Assembly: GCA_944384155.1 (NCBI GenBank)
Contig: CALWSG010000018.1
Coordinates: 48,410-112,409, forward strand
DNA: 64,000 bases
Source: an uncultured Lachnospiraceae bacterium
GTDB lineage: Bacteria > Bacillota > Clostridia > Lachnospirales > Lachnospiraceae
Reading direction: 5' to 3'
A program made the position numbers and the translations under genes. Below the pieces are notes generated by a model. It was given only the letters and a program-made list of their open reading frames with translations. It was not told the origin of the DNA and did no database searches. Positions 27,443-37,493 of the stretch are shown here, piece after piece (the first letter of the stretch is position 1; every line of letters begins with the position of its first letter).

Positions 27443-28438
27443 CTAATTATTTTGTGCCTGTACTGCGGTAATTGCAACAACTCCCACAATATCCTTTGCT
27501 GAACAGCCTCTTGACAAATCATTTACCGGCTTTGCTATTCCCTGTGTCATAGGTCCGTATGCCTCTGCCTTTGCAAGTCTTTGTACAAGCTTATAGCCTA
27601 TATTTCCCGCATCAAGGTCAGGGAATATAAGCACATTTGCACGTCCTGCCACATCACTGCCCGGAGCCTTTGACGCTCCTACACTTGGAACTATTGCTGC
27701 ATCTGCCTGAAGCTCTCCGTCAATACAAAGCTCCGGTGCCATTTCCTTTGCTATTTTAACTGCCTCGGCTACCTTGTCCACATTAGGGTGCTTTGCACTT
27801 CCCTTTGAAGAATGTGACATCATTGCTACCTTTGGCTCCTTTCCCACCAGCAGCTTAAAGCTTTCGGCTGAAGATATTGCTATAGCTGCAAGCTCCTCCG
27901 AATTAGGACTCTGATTAAGTCCGCAGTCTCCAAATACAAATGTTCCGTTTTCCCCGTACTCACAATCAGGCACATCCATTAAAAAGAAAGCTGATACAAG
28001 CTTTGTACCCGGCTTTGTCTTTACTACCTGAAGTGCCGGCTTTAATGTGTTTGCTGTTGAATGACACGCTCCCGATACTGCTCCGTCTGCATCTCCTGCC
28101 TTTACCATAACACATGCATAATACATATACTCTGTCATTAAAAGCTTTTCAGCTTCCTCTCTTGTCATTCCCTTGCTTTTTCTAATTTCAACCAATAAAT
28201 CTATATATTTTTCTGTCTTTTCATATGTAGCCGGATTTACTATTATTGCACCTGATATATCAAGTCCCGCACTGTTTTTTTCTATCTCCTCAGGTGTTCC
28301 GATAATCACAAGATTAGCAATTCCCTCTGCCAAAATTTCCGCTGCTGCCTCAAATGTTCTTCTGTCCATTGATTCAGGTAATACAATAGTCTTTTTGTCC
28401 TGTTTTGCTCTTGATTTGATTTCATCTATAAATCCCAT
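27443..28438 (-). CDS. pta: phosphate acetyltransferase
   Basis: Transfers the acetyl group of acetyl-CoA to phosphate, upstream of acetate kinase. 331 residues, the single-domain class. Motifs include TIVLPESMDRRTFEAA, SMMSHSSKGSAKHP and VGRANVLIFPDLDAGNIGYK. The ATG at 28438 has AAAGGAGA 10 bases upstream and gives the standard N-terminus MGFIDEIK; the frame is open to 28492 but without support. The promoter overlaps a TTGTATACAA palindrome. Confidence 0.97.
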   Translation of the reverse strand: MGFIDEIKSRAKQDKKTIVLPESMDRRTFEAAAEILAEGIANLVIIGTPEEIEKNSAGLDISGAIIVNPATYEKTEKYIDLLVEIRKSKGMTREEAEKLLMTEYMYYACVMVKAGDADGAVSGACHSTANTLKPALQVVKTKPGTKLVSAFFLMDVPDCEYGENGTFVFGDCGLNQSPNSEELAAIAISSAESFKLLVGKEPKVAMMSHSSKGSAKHPNVDKVAEAVKIAKEMAPELCIDGELQADAAIVPSVGASKAPGSDVAGRANVLIFPDLDAGNIGYKLVQRLAKAEAYGPMTQGIAKPVNDLSRGCSAKDIVGVVAITAVQAQNN

Positions 28439-28496
28439 ATCAAAAGTCTCCTTTCTTTTTCTTAAGTATGACCTTTCGCCACACAAACTCACATTA

Positions 28497-28525
28497 ATTA
28501 TAAATCAATATTTCCTTGTATACAA
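28497..28525 (-). promoter_or_regulatory. sigma-A-type promoter of pta-ackA with palindrome over the -35 box
   Basis: Minus-strand TTGTAT, 17-base spacer and TATAAT. The -35 box is the left half of a 12-base palindrome, CTTGTATACAAG at 28515-28526, a GntR-like operator shape. The same 10-base core occurs upstream of aspC. Confidence 0.8.
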
Positions 28526-28555
28526 GAAGAAAAAAGAAGTTTTTTGTATAAATTT

Positions 28556-31234
28556 TCATACAATGTGTTTTTGTGACTTTTTCATTACTATCTCGTATTT
28601 TCCTTTCTCCATAATAATTTTTTTCATACTTTCTTTATTACCGTTTATGCTTAACATAACATAGCCGTCAGGTACAATAAACTCTGCCTTGCAGTTAAAT
28701 GGAACTTCTACTTGAAGCTTAGCTATATTCTCCTTTTCACCTGTAAGCTCTGATGCAATCCTATATATTCCTGAAGCCGAATCAAAAATACACTCTGACT
28801 TTTCTATCCTTTTATCAAAGGAAGGAGAAATAACTGCCTTTTTAAACCCTGCCTCCGTTTCGTCAGGTTTTATTCCGCACACTGTCTCATATATCCACTC
28901 CACTATTGCACCGTAGGCATAATGATTGAGACTGTTCATTCCCGTATCACTTATGCTCCCGTCAGGAAGTACTGAGTTCCATCTTTCCCACACTGTGGTT
29001 GCACCCATATTAACCTCATACAGCCATCCGGGATAATCCTCATTTAACAAAAGGGTATACGCCTCCTCATTAAGTCCTGCTTTTGTAAGCGCTTTACATA
29101 AGTAAGCCGTTCCTATAAATCCTGTGTCAAGGTGCATATTGTTTGATATAAGCTTTTCCTTAAGTCTGTTGATAGTATGATTTTCCATACCCTGGGGCAT
29201 CAGATTAAAATATACTGCAAGCACAAGACCTGTCTGTGTATCGCATATCAGATTTCCCTCTTTTGTAAAATACTTTTTTATTATAGCTGCCCTTACCTGC
29301 TTACATATATCCCCATAATACCTTTCATCATCCTTAAACCCAAGAACCTCTGCTGCCTTATATGTAAGATATGAGGAATAAAAATAATAAACAGAGGCAA
29401 CAAAATACTTATCCGTCATTCCAAAGCAGCTGTTTTTATCACTGTTGTCCAGAGCAAGCCAGTCTGCAAAGTGAAATCCTACAGTCCAAAGCCTCTCTCC
29501 ACCGCAGTATTTTTCGTCCATATCTATAATAAAATCAGTCCACATTTTCATATTTTCATATGATTCCCTTAGGTATGCTTTATCACCGTAAAACAAATAC
29601 ATAGTCCACGGAATTACTGTTGCAGCGTCACCCCAGCCGCAGGAGCCTGCCTCTCCCCATATATCCTTTGATATATCAGGCATTTTATCCCCCATTTTTA
29701 CCCTTGCCGCAGTATGCACATCAGGTACCACATAAGGCACTGCCCCACCCTTTTCTTTCTGTGCATATGCCATATCCTTTAAATATTTCCTAAAAAACGC
29801 AGCCGTGTCCATATGGTAAGAGGCCGTCCTGCAAAATACCTGTGCATCACCTGTCCATCCCAGACGTTCATCTCTCTGAGGACAGTCCGTAGGCACATCT
29901 ATAAAGTTTCCCTTTTGCCCCCACAATGTATTTTCAATAAGCTTATTTACCTTAATGGAAGAGGTTTTAATATATCCTGTTCTTTCCATCTCTGAATAAA
30001 TCACACATGCTGTAAAATTATAATTCCCAAAGTTTTCTTCCGTGAGCTTTATTCCTGATACCTTCACATACCTAAAGCCATAAAATGTAAAATGAGGTCT
30101 TGCATGCAGTCTTTTCCCGTTACATATAAACACAAATTCTGCCTTTGCAGTTCTTAAGTTATCCCTGTAAAAATTATTATTTTGAAGAATTTCACCATAC
30201 TGGAGCTTTATTTTTCTTCCTCTTTCCTCTTTACAGTCAAATTCAACCCAGCCTGATACCTCCTGTCCAAAATCAAGCACCTGCTCTCCTAAGGGTGTTA
30301 TAATAAGATTGGGATTTATTATTTTCTCCTGAATTTTAAGAGGCGGACTTACTCTTTCCACAACAGGTGCATTATATTCATTTACTTCTTTTACAGGTTT
30401 ACAGCTTTTCCCTTTCTCTTTATCAGTATCAACACAGGCATCATAAATTTCCCCGTCATAAATATTCCCCCCGGCCACGGGAGACTTTTTATACTGCCAT
30501 GTATCATCAGTTGTTATAATCTGTGACCTGCCTTCCTTAAAGCTAATCACCAGCTTTGCCGCAGCCATACACCTGTTTCCATATATATTCTCAACTCCCC
30601 CGTACTGGTAGCTGAACCTTCCCTTATACCAGCCGTTTCCCAGCAATATCTGTATAATATTCTTTCCGTTTCCTATACTTTCCGTCACATCATAAGTTTC
30701 ATACTGCAGCCAGTATCTGTAATCATTGTAAAATGGAGTAAGATACTCATCTCCTGCCTTTTTCCCGTTAATATATGCCTCATATAATCCTACTCCGCAT
30801 ATATAAAGTCTGGCAGAAATAATATCATCCTTACTGCCGTCAAGTCTGAATTCCTTATACATATTTGGAAGCTCATTATTCAATTCAGATGTAATCCAGT
30901 ATCTGCCAAGGTCATTATCTGAAAGTCCCCCCTCAAACCACTCTATACGGCTTACTCCCTCATCTCCGTCATCTGCCTTACCACTTACCTGCCAGTAATA
31001 CCTTTTTCCCATGGGGAAATTATAGTCCGGAGAAAACTCCAACGGATTAATATTTTCAACATTTCCGCTGTCATAAATAATATTTGACATATTCTCCCTG
31101 TCAGACACCCTTATCCGTCCCCATTTTAAATACTTTCCCGTACTTTCCTCTACCTTAAATGAAAATACCGGCCTTCTCAAATCATACCCCAAAGGGTTCA
31201 CAAGATGATTTACCTTAAGCCCTCTAAACTTCAT
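28556..31234 (-). CDS. GH78 alpha-L-rhamnosidase
   Basis: Removes terminal L-rhamnose from pectic rhamnogalacturonan, flavonoid glycosides or bacterial glycans. 892 residues with beta-sandwich domains N-terminally and an (alpha/alpha)6 barrel in the C-terminal half. The signature DCPQRDERLGWTGDAQ near residue 455 carries the general-acid region and VWERWNS lies later. No signal peptide, so it is intracellular. ATG follows GGAGGAGG. It is monocistronic by position. Together with the GH51/GH88 set 20 kb away it points to use of plant cell-wall side chains. Confidence 0.94.
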   Translation of the reverse strand: MKFRGLKVNHLVNPLGYDLRRPVFSFKVEESTGKYLKWGRIRVSDRENMSNIIYDSGNVENINPLEFSPDYNFPMGKRYYWQVSGKADDGDEGVSRIEWFEGGLSDNDLGRYWITSELNNELPNMYKEFRLDGSKDDIISARLYICGVGLYEAYINGKKAGDEYLTPFYNDYRYWLQYETYDVTESIGNGKNIIQILLGNGWYKGRFSYQYGGVENIYGNRCMAAAKLVISFKEGRSQIITTDDTWQYKKSPVAGGNIYDGEIYDACVDTDKEKGKSCKPVKEVNEYNAPVVERVSPPLKIQEKIINPNLIITPLGEQVLDFGQEVSGWVEFDCKEERGRKIKLQYGEILQNNNFYRDNLRTAKAEFVFICNGKRLHARPHFTFYGFRYVKVSGIKLTEENFGNYNFTACVIYSEMERTGYIKTSSIKVNKLIENTLWGQKGNFIDVPTDCPQRDERLGWTGDAQVFCRTASYHMDTAAFFRKYLKDMAYAQKEKGGAVPYVVPDVHTAARVKMGDKMPDISKDIWGEAGSCGWGDAATVIPWTMYLFYGDKAYLRESYENMKMWTDFIIDMDEKYCGGERLWTVGFHFADWLALDNSDKNSCFGMTDKYFVASVYYFYSSYLTYKAAEVLGFKDDERYYGDICKQVRAAIIKKYFTKEGNLICDTQTGLVLAVYFNLMPQGMENHTINRLKEKLISNNMHLDTGFIGTAYLCKALTKAGLNEEAYTLLLNEDYPGWLYEVNMGATTVWERWNSVLPDGSISDTGMNSLNHYAYGAIVEWIYETVCGIKPDETEAGFKKAVISPSFDKRIEKSECIFDSASGIYRIASELTGEKENIAKLQVEVPFNCKAEFIVPDGYVMLSINGNKESMKKIIMEKGKYEIVMKKSQKHIV

Positions 31235-31395
31235 AGCTACCTCCTCCAGTTTTTCACAATTATTACTCTGTTTTCATATTATACCATTATTTTCTGTCAA
31301 TATCATCTACAATTTATAGGGAAACTAAAGTAAATTATATGTCCCGCAAATGGTAAGAAAGTATGTATAACAGGTGAAAAATTGTTAAAAATTTC

Positions 31396-31424
31396 TTGCC
31401 ATATTGTCCCGTGTAGTTTATAAT
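31396..31424 (+). promoter_or_regulatory. sigma-A-type promoter of gdhA
   Basis: TTGCCA, 17-base spacer and TATAAT, giving a leader of about 55 bases before the gdhA ATG. The divergent GH78 gene has a TATAAT on the minus strand within 31260-31300 but without a well-spaced -35 box. Confidence 0.85.
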
Positions 31425-31483
31425 CGATAACAGAGCATTTTTATGCTTATACTTACATATAACCTAGACTAAGGAGGGAATAG

Positions 31484-32821
<1,338 letters not shown>

Positions 32822-32854
32822 TTTTCTTCCTTAAAAAATCCAATAATATATAGC

Positions 32855-32910
32855 AAAGGGACAGTCACTCTGATTTTCAATCAGTATGGCTGTCTCCTTT
32901 ATTTTTATAT
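32855..32910 (+). terminator. intrinsic terminator of gdhA
   Basis: An interrupted hairpin (AAAGG / CCTTT, ACAG / CTGT, CTGATT / AATCAG, small loop) followed by TTTATTTTTATAT, beginning about 35 bases after the gdhA stop. Confidence 0.82.
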
Positions 32911-32912
32911 AA

Positions 32913-33371
32913 CTATATATTAGATTTTCCCTGCTCTGATATAATTTGAAGAACCTCTGTAATATTCTTTTTTCCAAAAACAATTTTATCATTATTAATA
33001 ACCATGCACGGAACACTCATCACATTATATTTCTTTTTCATTTCCGGAAAGTGAGATATATCATACATTTCTGCAGTTACATAAGGTGAAAGTGCCGCTA
33101 TCCTCTGTGATGACATAACCACATCAGGACACATTGTACATGACAAGGATACAAGCACCTTAATATTAACATTTTCTTTAATGTTCTCCACTGCGGCTTT
33201 TACCTCATCTGTTATCTCCTGTCCCGGTCCTGCCACATTATATAGTGCTATAATAAAGGAATTAAATTCATGTCCTCCCGGAACACCGTGAAAGAATATA
33301 CCGCTGCTGCTTCCGTCCTCATATAAAAGCTCCATTGCCGGATAATCAATTTTTTCTTTGCCCTGTTCCAA
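32913..33371 (-). CDS. C-terminal thioredoxin-fold part of an AhpF-like protein (separated by frameshift)
   Basis: 152 residues in a frame with only a TTG start candidate. It resembles the AhpF redox domain, with Cys in SLSCTMCPDVV and the cis-Pro segment MSVPCMVINND; HGVPGGHEFNSFI precedes it. In many Clostridia this domain is the C-terminal half of a single roughly 555-residue flavoprotein whose N-terminal half is the neighbouring gene. The coding pattern in this frame continues upstream of the TTG to about 33428, directly joining the end of the other frame (EITEVTDKIEWKAADADI). It is therefore most likely the broken-off end of that gene, not an independent protein. Confidence 0.75.
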   Translation of the reverse strand: MEQGKEKIDYPAMELLYEDGSSSGIFFHGVPGGHEFNSFIIALYNVAGPGQEITDEVKAAVENIKENVNIKVLVSLSCTMCPDVVMSSQRIAALSPYVTAEMYDISHFPEMKKKYNVMSVPCMVINNDKIVFGKKNITEVLQIISEQGKSNI

Positions 33372-33421
33372 AGATATATCTGCATCTGCTGCTTTCCATT
33401 CTATCTTATCTGTTACCTCTG

Positions 33422-34594
33422 TTATTTCTCCAAAAATCCTTTTATCTCAGCAGACAGATTACTGTCATCAAGCCATGCTCTTATCACTGCTTTTCTTGAA
33501 AATTTTCCGAACACACCGTCAAGCTGTGCCCTTATCTCGCTTCCTATAAATTTGTTTTCACCTGCTGACCCACTGTCTTGTCCCTCTGATTCATAAACCT
33601 TCTTACCCTTATCTTCCTTGTCTTTCTTTTTATACAGCTCAGGAATTTTTAGCTTCTCATGCAGCTCAGACACATTCCTTTCAAGTGATGTTGCTGCCAC
33701 AGCTCCGTCTGACACAGCAGTAACCACCTGCCTTAAGTTTTTGACACACACATCTCCTGCCGCATAAACTCCGTTAATATTTGTTTTTTGATTTATGTCC
33801 GTAATAATATATCCCTGTCGGTCAAGTTCAATATTATTTCCAATCCACCCTGTATTGGGAACATACCCTGCAAATATAAAAATTCCAAAGGAATCCTGTT
33901 CATTTACTCTGTACTCCCATTCCTCACCTGTTGCATTATTTCGGAATTTTGCATACTCAAGTGTATTACTGCCCCCCGCTTCTATAATCTCTGTTTCAAA
34001 TATAACATTTATTTTTTCATAATTTTCCAGTTGGTCGGAAACCGTCTTTGCACATGTGAATTCACTTTCTCTTACTATAATAGTGACCTTGCTTGCATAT
34101 TTTGTAAGAAACATACTTTCCTCTACGGCAGCAAAGCCTCCTCCTATGACAAACACTTCCTTTCCCGTAAAAAACTCTCCGTCACAGGTAGCACAGTAAG
34201 CTACACCCCTTCCCTGAAATTCCTTTTCACCTGTAAATCCCAGCTTTCTTGGATTTGCTCCCGGTGCCAGAATTACTCCAAGTGCTTCATAATCTCCTTT
34301 TGTTGTGTGAAGGAGCTTTATATCTGATGACAATTCCATGTCAATTACTTCCCCAATGGCAAATTCAGCTCCGAAGCTTTCTGCCTGAATACGCATTTTT
34401 TCAGTAAGCTCCTTACCGCTTGCCATCTCTACTCCGGGATAATTGACTATCTCAGACGTTATGGTAATCTGTCCTCCTATACCTGATTTTTCAAGAACAA
34501 GAACACGATACTTTGCCCTTGCCATATATATTGCCGCCGACAACCCTGCAGGTCCGGCTCCTACAATAATAACATCATATAAGTTTTCCTTCAT
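33422..34594 (-). CDS. AhpF-like NAD(P)H:disulfide flavoprotein, N-terminal part, ends early at a frameshift
   Basis: 390 residues. Thioredoxin-reductase-like, with FAD motif GAGPAG (12-17), redox Cys134 and Cys137 in YCATCDG and nucleotide motif GGGFAA near 151. The last 80 residues are a linker and the beginning of the redox partner domain, then a stop at 33422. The reading frame shifts by -1 at about 33428-33440 relative to the following thioredoxin-fold domain. The whole protein would transfer electrons to AhpC, encoded just upstream, for peroxide reduction. It may be a genuine mutation, a sequencing error, or recoding. Confidence 0.85.
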   Translation of the reverse strand: MKENLYDVIIVGAGPAGLSAAIYMARAKYRVLVLEKSGIGGQITITSEIVNYPGVEMASGKELTEKMRIQAESFGAEFAIGEVIDMELSSDIKLLHTTKGDYEALGVILAPGANPRKLGFTGEKEFQGRGVAYCATCDGEFFTGKEVFVIGGGFAAVEESMFLTKYASKVTIIVRESEFTCAKTVSDQLENYEKINVIFETEIIEAGGSNTLEYAKFRNNATGEEWEYRVNEQDSFGIFIFAGYVPNTGWIGNNIELDRQGYIITDINQKTNINGVYAAGDVCVKNLRQVVTAVSDGAVAATSLERNVSELHEKLKIPELYKKKDKEDKGKKVYESEGQDSGSAGENKFIGSEIRAQLDGVFGKFSRKAVIRAWLDDSNLSAEIKGFLEK

Positions 34595-34614
34595 TTTTTT
34601 CCTGCCTTTCTTCC

Positions 34615-34657
34615 ATATTATAAAACTGTGCAGGCAAAATTTTATTTCCCTGCACAG
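34615..34657 (-). terminator. terminator or attenuator between ahpC and ahpF
   Basis: A perfect 9-base stem CTGTGCAGG / CCTGCACAG around a 14-base loop lies 14 bases after the ahpC stop, followed by TTTTATAAT on the minus strand. It probably ends much of the ahpC transcript and lets less through into the flavoprotein gene. Confidence 0.75.
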
Positions 34658-34670
34658 TAAATATTTATTC

Positions 34671-35234
34671 TTATATGAGTCCTACCAAATCAAGGCTCGG
34701 CTTTAATGTCTCAGCACCCGGCTGCCACTTTGCAGGGCAAACCTGGTCTCCATGCTCGGCAACAAACTGTGATGCCTGTACCCTTCTAAAAAGCTCGTCT
34801 GCATTTCTGCCTACGTTTCCGGCAGTAACTTCATAAGCTACTATTTTCCCCTCCGGATTTACAATAAAGCTTCCCCTTTCTGCCATGCCGTCCTCCTCAA
34901 TCATAACGTCAAAGCCTCTTGTCAAAATACCTGTAGGGTCAGCAAGCATAGGATATTGTATCTTCTGAATTGTCTTAGATGCATCATGCCATGCCTTGTG
35001 TACAAAATGAGTATCACATGATACGCTGTATATTTCACAGCCTATGTTTTTAAAATCCTCATATTTGTTTGCCAAATCCTCCAGCTCGGTCGGGCACACA
35101 AATGTAAAATCTGCCGGATAAAAGAAAAATACACTCCACTTACCCAATATATCATCCTTTGTAACTGTCTTAAACTCATTTCCTACATATGCCTGTACCG
35201 TAAATTCAACAACTTCTTTATTAATGTATGACAT
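34671..35234 (-). CDS. ahpC: alkyl hydroperoxide reductase subunit C (2-Cys peroxiredoxin)
   Basis: Reduces hydrogen and organic peroxides. Peroxidatic Cys47 in FTFVCPTE and resolving Cys166 in DQVCPAKW; length 187 is standard. The substrate-binding Arg in the MAERGSFIV region is present. ATG follows GGAGGAG. The promoter carries a large inverted repeat over the start of transcription. Downstream is the AhpF-like flavoprotein, its expected reductant. Confidence 0.97.
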   Translation of the reverse strand: MSYINKEVVEFTVQAYVGNEFKTVTKDDILGKWSVFFFYPADFTFVCPTELEDLANKYEDFKNIGCEIYSVSCDTHFVHKAWHDASKTIQKIQYPMLADPTGILTRGFDVMIEEDGMAERGSFIVNPEGKIVAYEVTAGNVGRNADELFRRVQASQFVAEHGDQVCPAKWQPGAETLKPSLDLVGLI

Positions 35235-35255
35235 TTTGTCTCCTCCTTAAATTCA

Positions 35256-35289
35256 ATATCTGTAGTTAGTCTCTGCTAACTACAGATAT
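35256..35289. promoter_or_regulatory. inverted repeat at the ahpC transcription start
   Basis: Perfect 14-base arms (ATATCTGTAGTTAG / CTAACTACAGATAT) around 6 bases. One arm touches the -10 box, so it may be an operator for a peroxide-responsive repressor, or a 5' hairpin in the mRNA. It does not match the PerR consensus TTATAATNATTATAA well. Confidence 0.75.
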
Positions 35290-35316
35290 ATTATCATAAC
35301 ATTTTGATAAAATCAA
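35288..35316 (-). promoter_or_regulatory. sigma-A-type promoter of ahpC
   Basis: Minus-strand TTGATT, 17-base spacer and TAATAT. The spacer and -10 region (TTATGATAATATA) look weakly like a PerR half-site pair. Confidence 0.7.
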
Positions 35317-35369
35317 GCTTCAAAATTATTATGCACAAAATATCTACATTTAATACATATGCAGGCTTT

Positions 35370-37322
35370 TTAATTCATTCTGTCCGGTCTTCCTCCATGC
35401 ATTCCTCCACCGTTTCCGCCGGGAATGTCTCCGCCATTCATTCCGCCCCCGGAACCGATTTGATTTATTATCTGAGAAATTGTAACACTTCCCACTTCAT
35501 CTCCTCCACTATAGCTTCCGTCTGTATAAAAACCGTTTCCATCATCTTCCCCCGTTGTTTCTCCTCCGCAGCTTACTGTGTATGTTTCCCCCTCTATTAT
35601 GTCAGGAGAGCATATTACAACACTATTATACTTCTTTGAAGGCATATAGGTAAGTATGCTGTTTCCCTCACTGTCACTTATGTTAAATAATGTATTTTTG
35701 CTCTGATATGCAGTTGTCACTACAGATATGCAATATTGTGATGAAGTGGTGCTTACGGTCTGCATCATTCCTGAGCTTCCGGCTGCCACTAACAGTCCTC
35801 CTGACATATTAAATTCTGTGGTATAATCAAGTGCACCATTTCCGCTGTTTTCCGGCCCATCTATAAGTATGGTTCCATCTGTAACAGTCACTGAGCCGTT
35901 TGAATCAAGTCCGTCACCATCTGCATTCAGATATATATATCCTCCGTTTATCTCCACACTTCCTGTAGATGATGAAAAATCATTCATTCCCGGACGTCCG
36001 CTCTGAGAAGAACCGTCATTGCCTCCTGCTGCATTTATGCCGTCATCACTTGCACATACTGTTATATATCCCCCATTTATTATTATGGCTGCACTTTCTA
36101 TTCCCTCATAGCTTTTTGTAATATTAATTTCACCCTCATTTATTACAAGCTCTGTATCTGAGTGAATACCGTCATCTCCTGATGCTACTTCAATGCTTCC
36201 GCCTGATATTTCTATTGTTCCGTTGGAATGTATGGAATCATCCTCTGAATTTATGTTAATTGTTCCTTTCGTTATTGTTATATCTACTCCTGCTTTTATT
36301 CCCTTTATGCTTGTATCAGAGGATGTATTTCCTCCTCCCCACATATCATTAGTACTTACAACACTTGCACCGTCTCCTGTATCTACATTAATATTCCCAC
36401 CTTCTATTTTAAGACATGTTTCCGCCTGTATTCCGTCCTCTCCCGCCGTAATATTTATATTGCCATTCTGGATAAGAATATATCCCAGGGATGAATCATC
36501 TGTATTATCACTTTTAAGTCCGTCTCCTTTGGCATCTACAGTTATATCTCCACCTTTAATAACAAGATAATCCTTTCCTTTAATTCCGTTATTCTCCGCA
36601 TTTACCGTAAGGTTAATATTTACTATTTCCAAGGTATCCTTGCTTGCTATTCCGTTATTAAAGTTTCCGTTTACCGTCAGACTTCCGTCACCTGATATTA
36701 CAAGGTCATCTTTGCTGAATATGCAGGCATTTGGTTCCTCGTCCTCTGTCACTGCATATGTATATTCCTTTGCATCACTTAAAGTGTTTTCCGTTCCTGT
36801 TGCAGCGGATATTATGGTTTTCTTTGCATTTACCACATATACAGGAGAATTTGTATTACTTGTAATATTGGCATTGCTTAATATAATCCAAACAGTCCCC
36901 TTATCCTCTGTATCAACTGCTATCTGACCGTCATCAAGGGTTCCTGTAACTATATATGTTCCCGCATTTTTTATTGTGGCAGTTGTTCCGCTTACTGTCA
37001 CTGACGATGCCTCACATTCAATGGAATCCCCTTTAAGATATATTGTATTGGAGGCAGTACTTTCCACTGTAGTATCGGCACCCTCTCCCGTAAGCTCTCC
37101 GCCCATGCTTACTGCCACTGTTACCATATTTTCCTCCACATCTTCAGATGTTACGTCAAATTTTACTCCTACAGACTGAGTGCCTCCAGCCTCCGTATCA
37201 CCGGCACTGCCTGCTGTATCCTGCTCTAAACCATTGCCTGTATCTGATGAGCTGCTGCACCCATATATACTGCACATTGCCATAGCAGCAGCTATTCCTA
37301 TTGCCATTATTTTTCTTCTCAT
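35370..37322 (-). CDS. DUF4353-like beta-helix lipoprotein (carbohydrate-binding domain protein)
   Basis: 650 residues. A lipoprotein signal peptide ends in Cys22 (lipobox IYGC). From about residue 95 to 560 there are repeated strands of the form I-x-G-G-x-I-x-V/I-x-A/S-x-D-D-G-I, typical of a right-handed parallel beta-helix and of DUF4353 proteins annotated as carbohydrate-binding. The tail is Gly/Asn/Met-rich (GGGMNGGDIPGGNGGG). It is anchored on the outside of the membrane. Homologues often accompany CotH-like kinases, which are not seen here. Function unknown; adhesion or glycan binding is a guess. Own promoter region upstream; no operon partner. Confidence 0.85.
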   Translation of the reverse strand: MRRKIMAIGIAAAMAMCSIYGCSSSSDTGNGLEQDTAGSAGDTEAGGTQSVGVKFDVTSEDVEENMVTVAVSMGGELTGEGADTTVESTASNTIYLKGDSIECEASSVTVSGTTATIKNAGTYIVTGTLDDGQIAVDTEDKGTVWIILSNANITSNTNSPVYVVNAKKTIISAATGTENTLSDAKEYTYAVTEDEEPNACIFSKDDLVISGDGSLTVNGNFNNGIASKDTLEIVNINLTVNAENNGIKGKDYLVIKGGDITVDAKGDGLKSDNTDDSSLGYILIQNGNINITAGEDGIQAETCLKIEGGNINVDTGDGASVVSTNDMWGGGNTSSDTSIKGIKAGVDITITKGTININSEDDSIHSNGTIEISGGSIEVASGDDGIHSDTELVINEGEINITKSYEGIESAAIIINGGYITVCASDDGINAAGGNDGSSQSGRPGMNDFSSSTGSVEINGGYIYLNADGDGLDSNGSVTVTDGTILIDGPENSGNGALDYTTEFNMSGGLLVAAGSSGMMQTVSTTSSQYCISVVTTAYQSKNTLFNISDSEGNSILTYMPSKKYNSVVICSPDIIEGETYTVSCGGETTGEDDGNGFYTDGSYSGGDEVGSVTISQIINQIGSGGGMNGGDIPGGNGGGMHGGRPDRMN

Positions 37323-37413
37323 ATTTTTCCTCTTTTCTTTTATAATAATTAGGTATATGTTAATTTATGTTTTTTAGTATGATTCATATGTGTGAAAGAG
37401 ATGTGAAAACAGT

Positions 37414-37442
37414 TTGACTTATAACTGAATAAATTATATGAT
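37414..37442 (+). promoter_or_regulatory. sigma-A-type promoter of the tmcAL-like gene
   Basis: TTGACT, 17-base spacer and TATGAT. The spacer region contains a 16-base stretch (GACTTATAACTGAATA, from 37416) that recurs exactly at 37507 inside the coding region. Confidence 0.7.
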
Positions 37443-37493
37443 ATTTTGTGATTATTATCTAATTTAAAGGCATTTATGAAAGGAACAGACAGC

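Noticed and set aside
33425..33440. Programmed -1 ribosomal frameshift in the AhpF-like gene
   Set aside because: The heptamer around GGATTTTTGG does not fit X XXY YYZ in frame, and no downstream pseudoknot is evident; a mutation or sequence error is simpler. Kept as an open option in the findings only.
33358..34327. Plus-strand frames opposite the AhpF-like gene (33358-33549, 33788-34327)
   Set aside because: Antisense shadows of a clear FAD-dependent reductase; no family resemblance.
35940..36900. Tandem DNA repeats or CRISPR-like array within the beta-helix gene
   Set aside because: The repeated pattern is at protein level with divergent codons; spacing is irregular and no identical DNA repeats occur.
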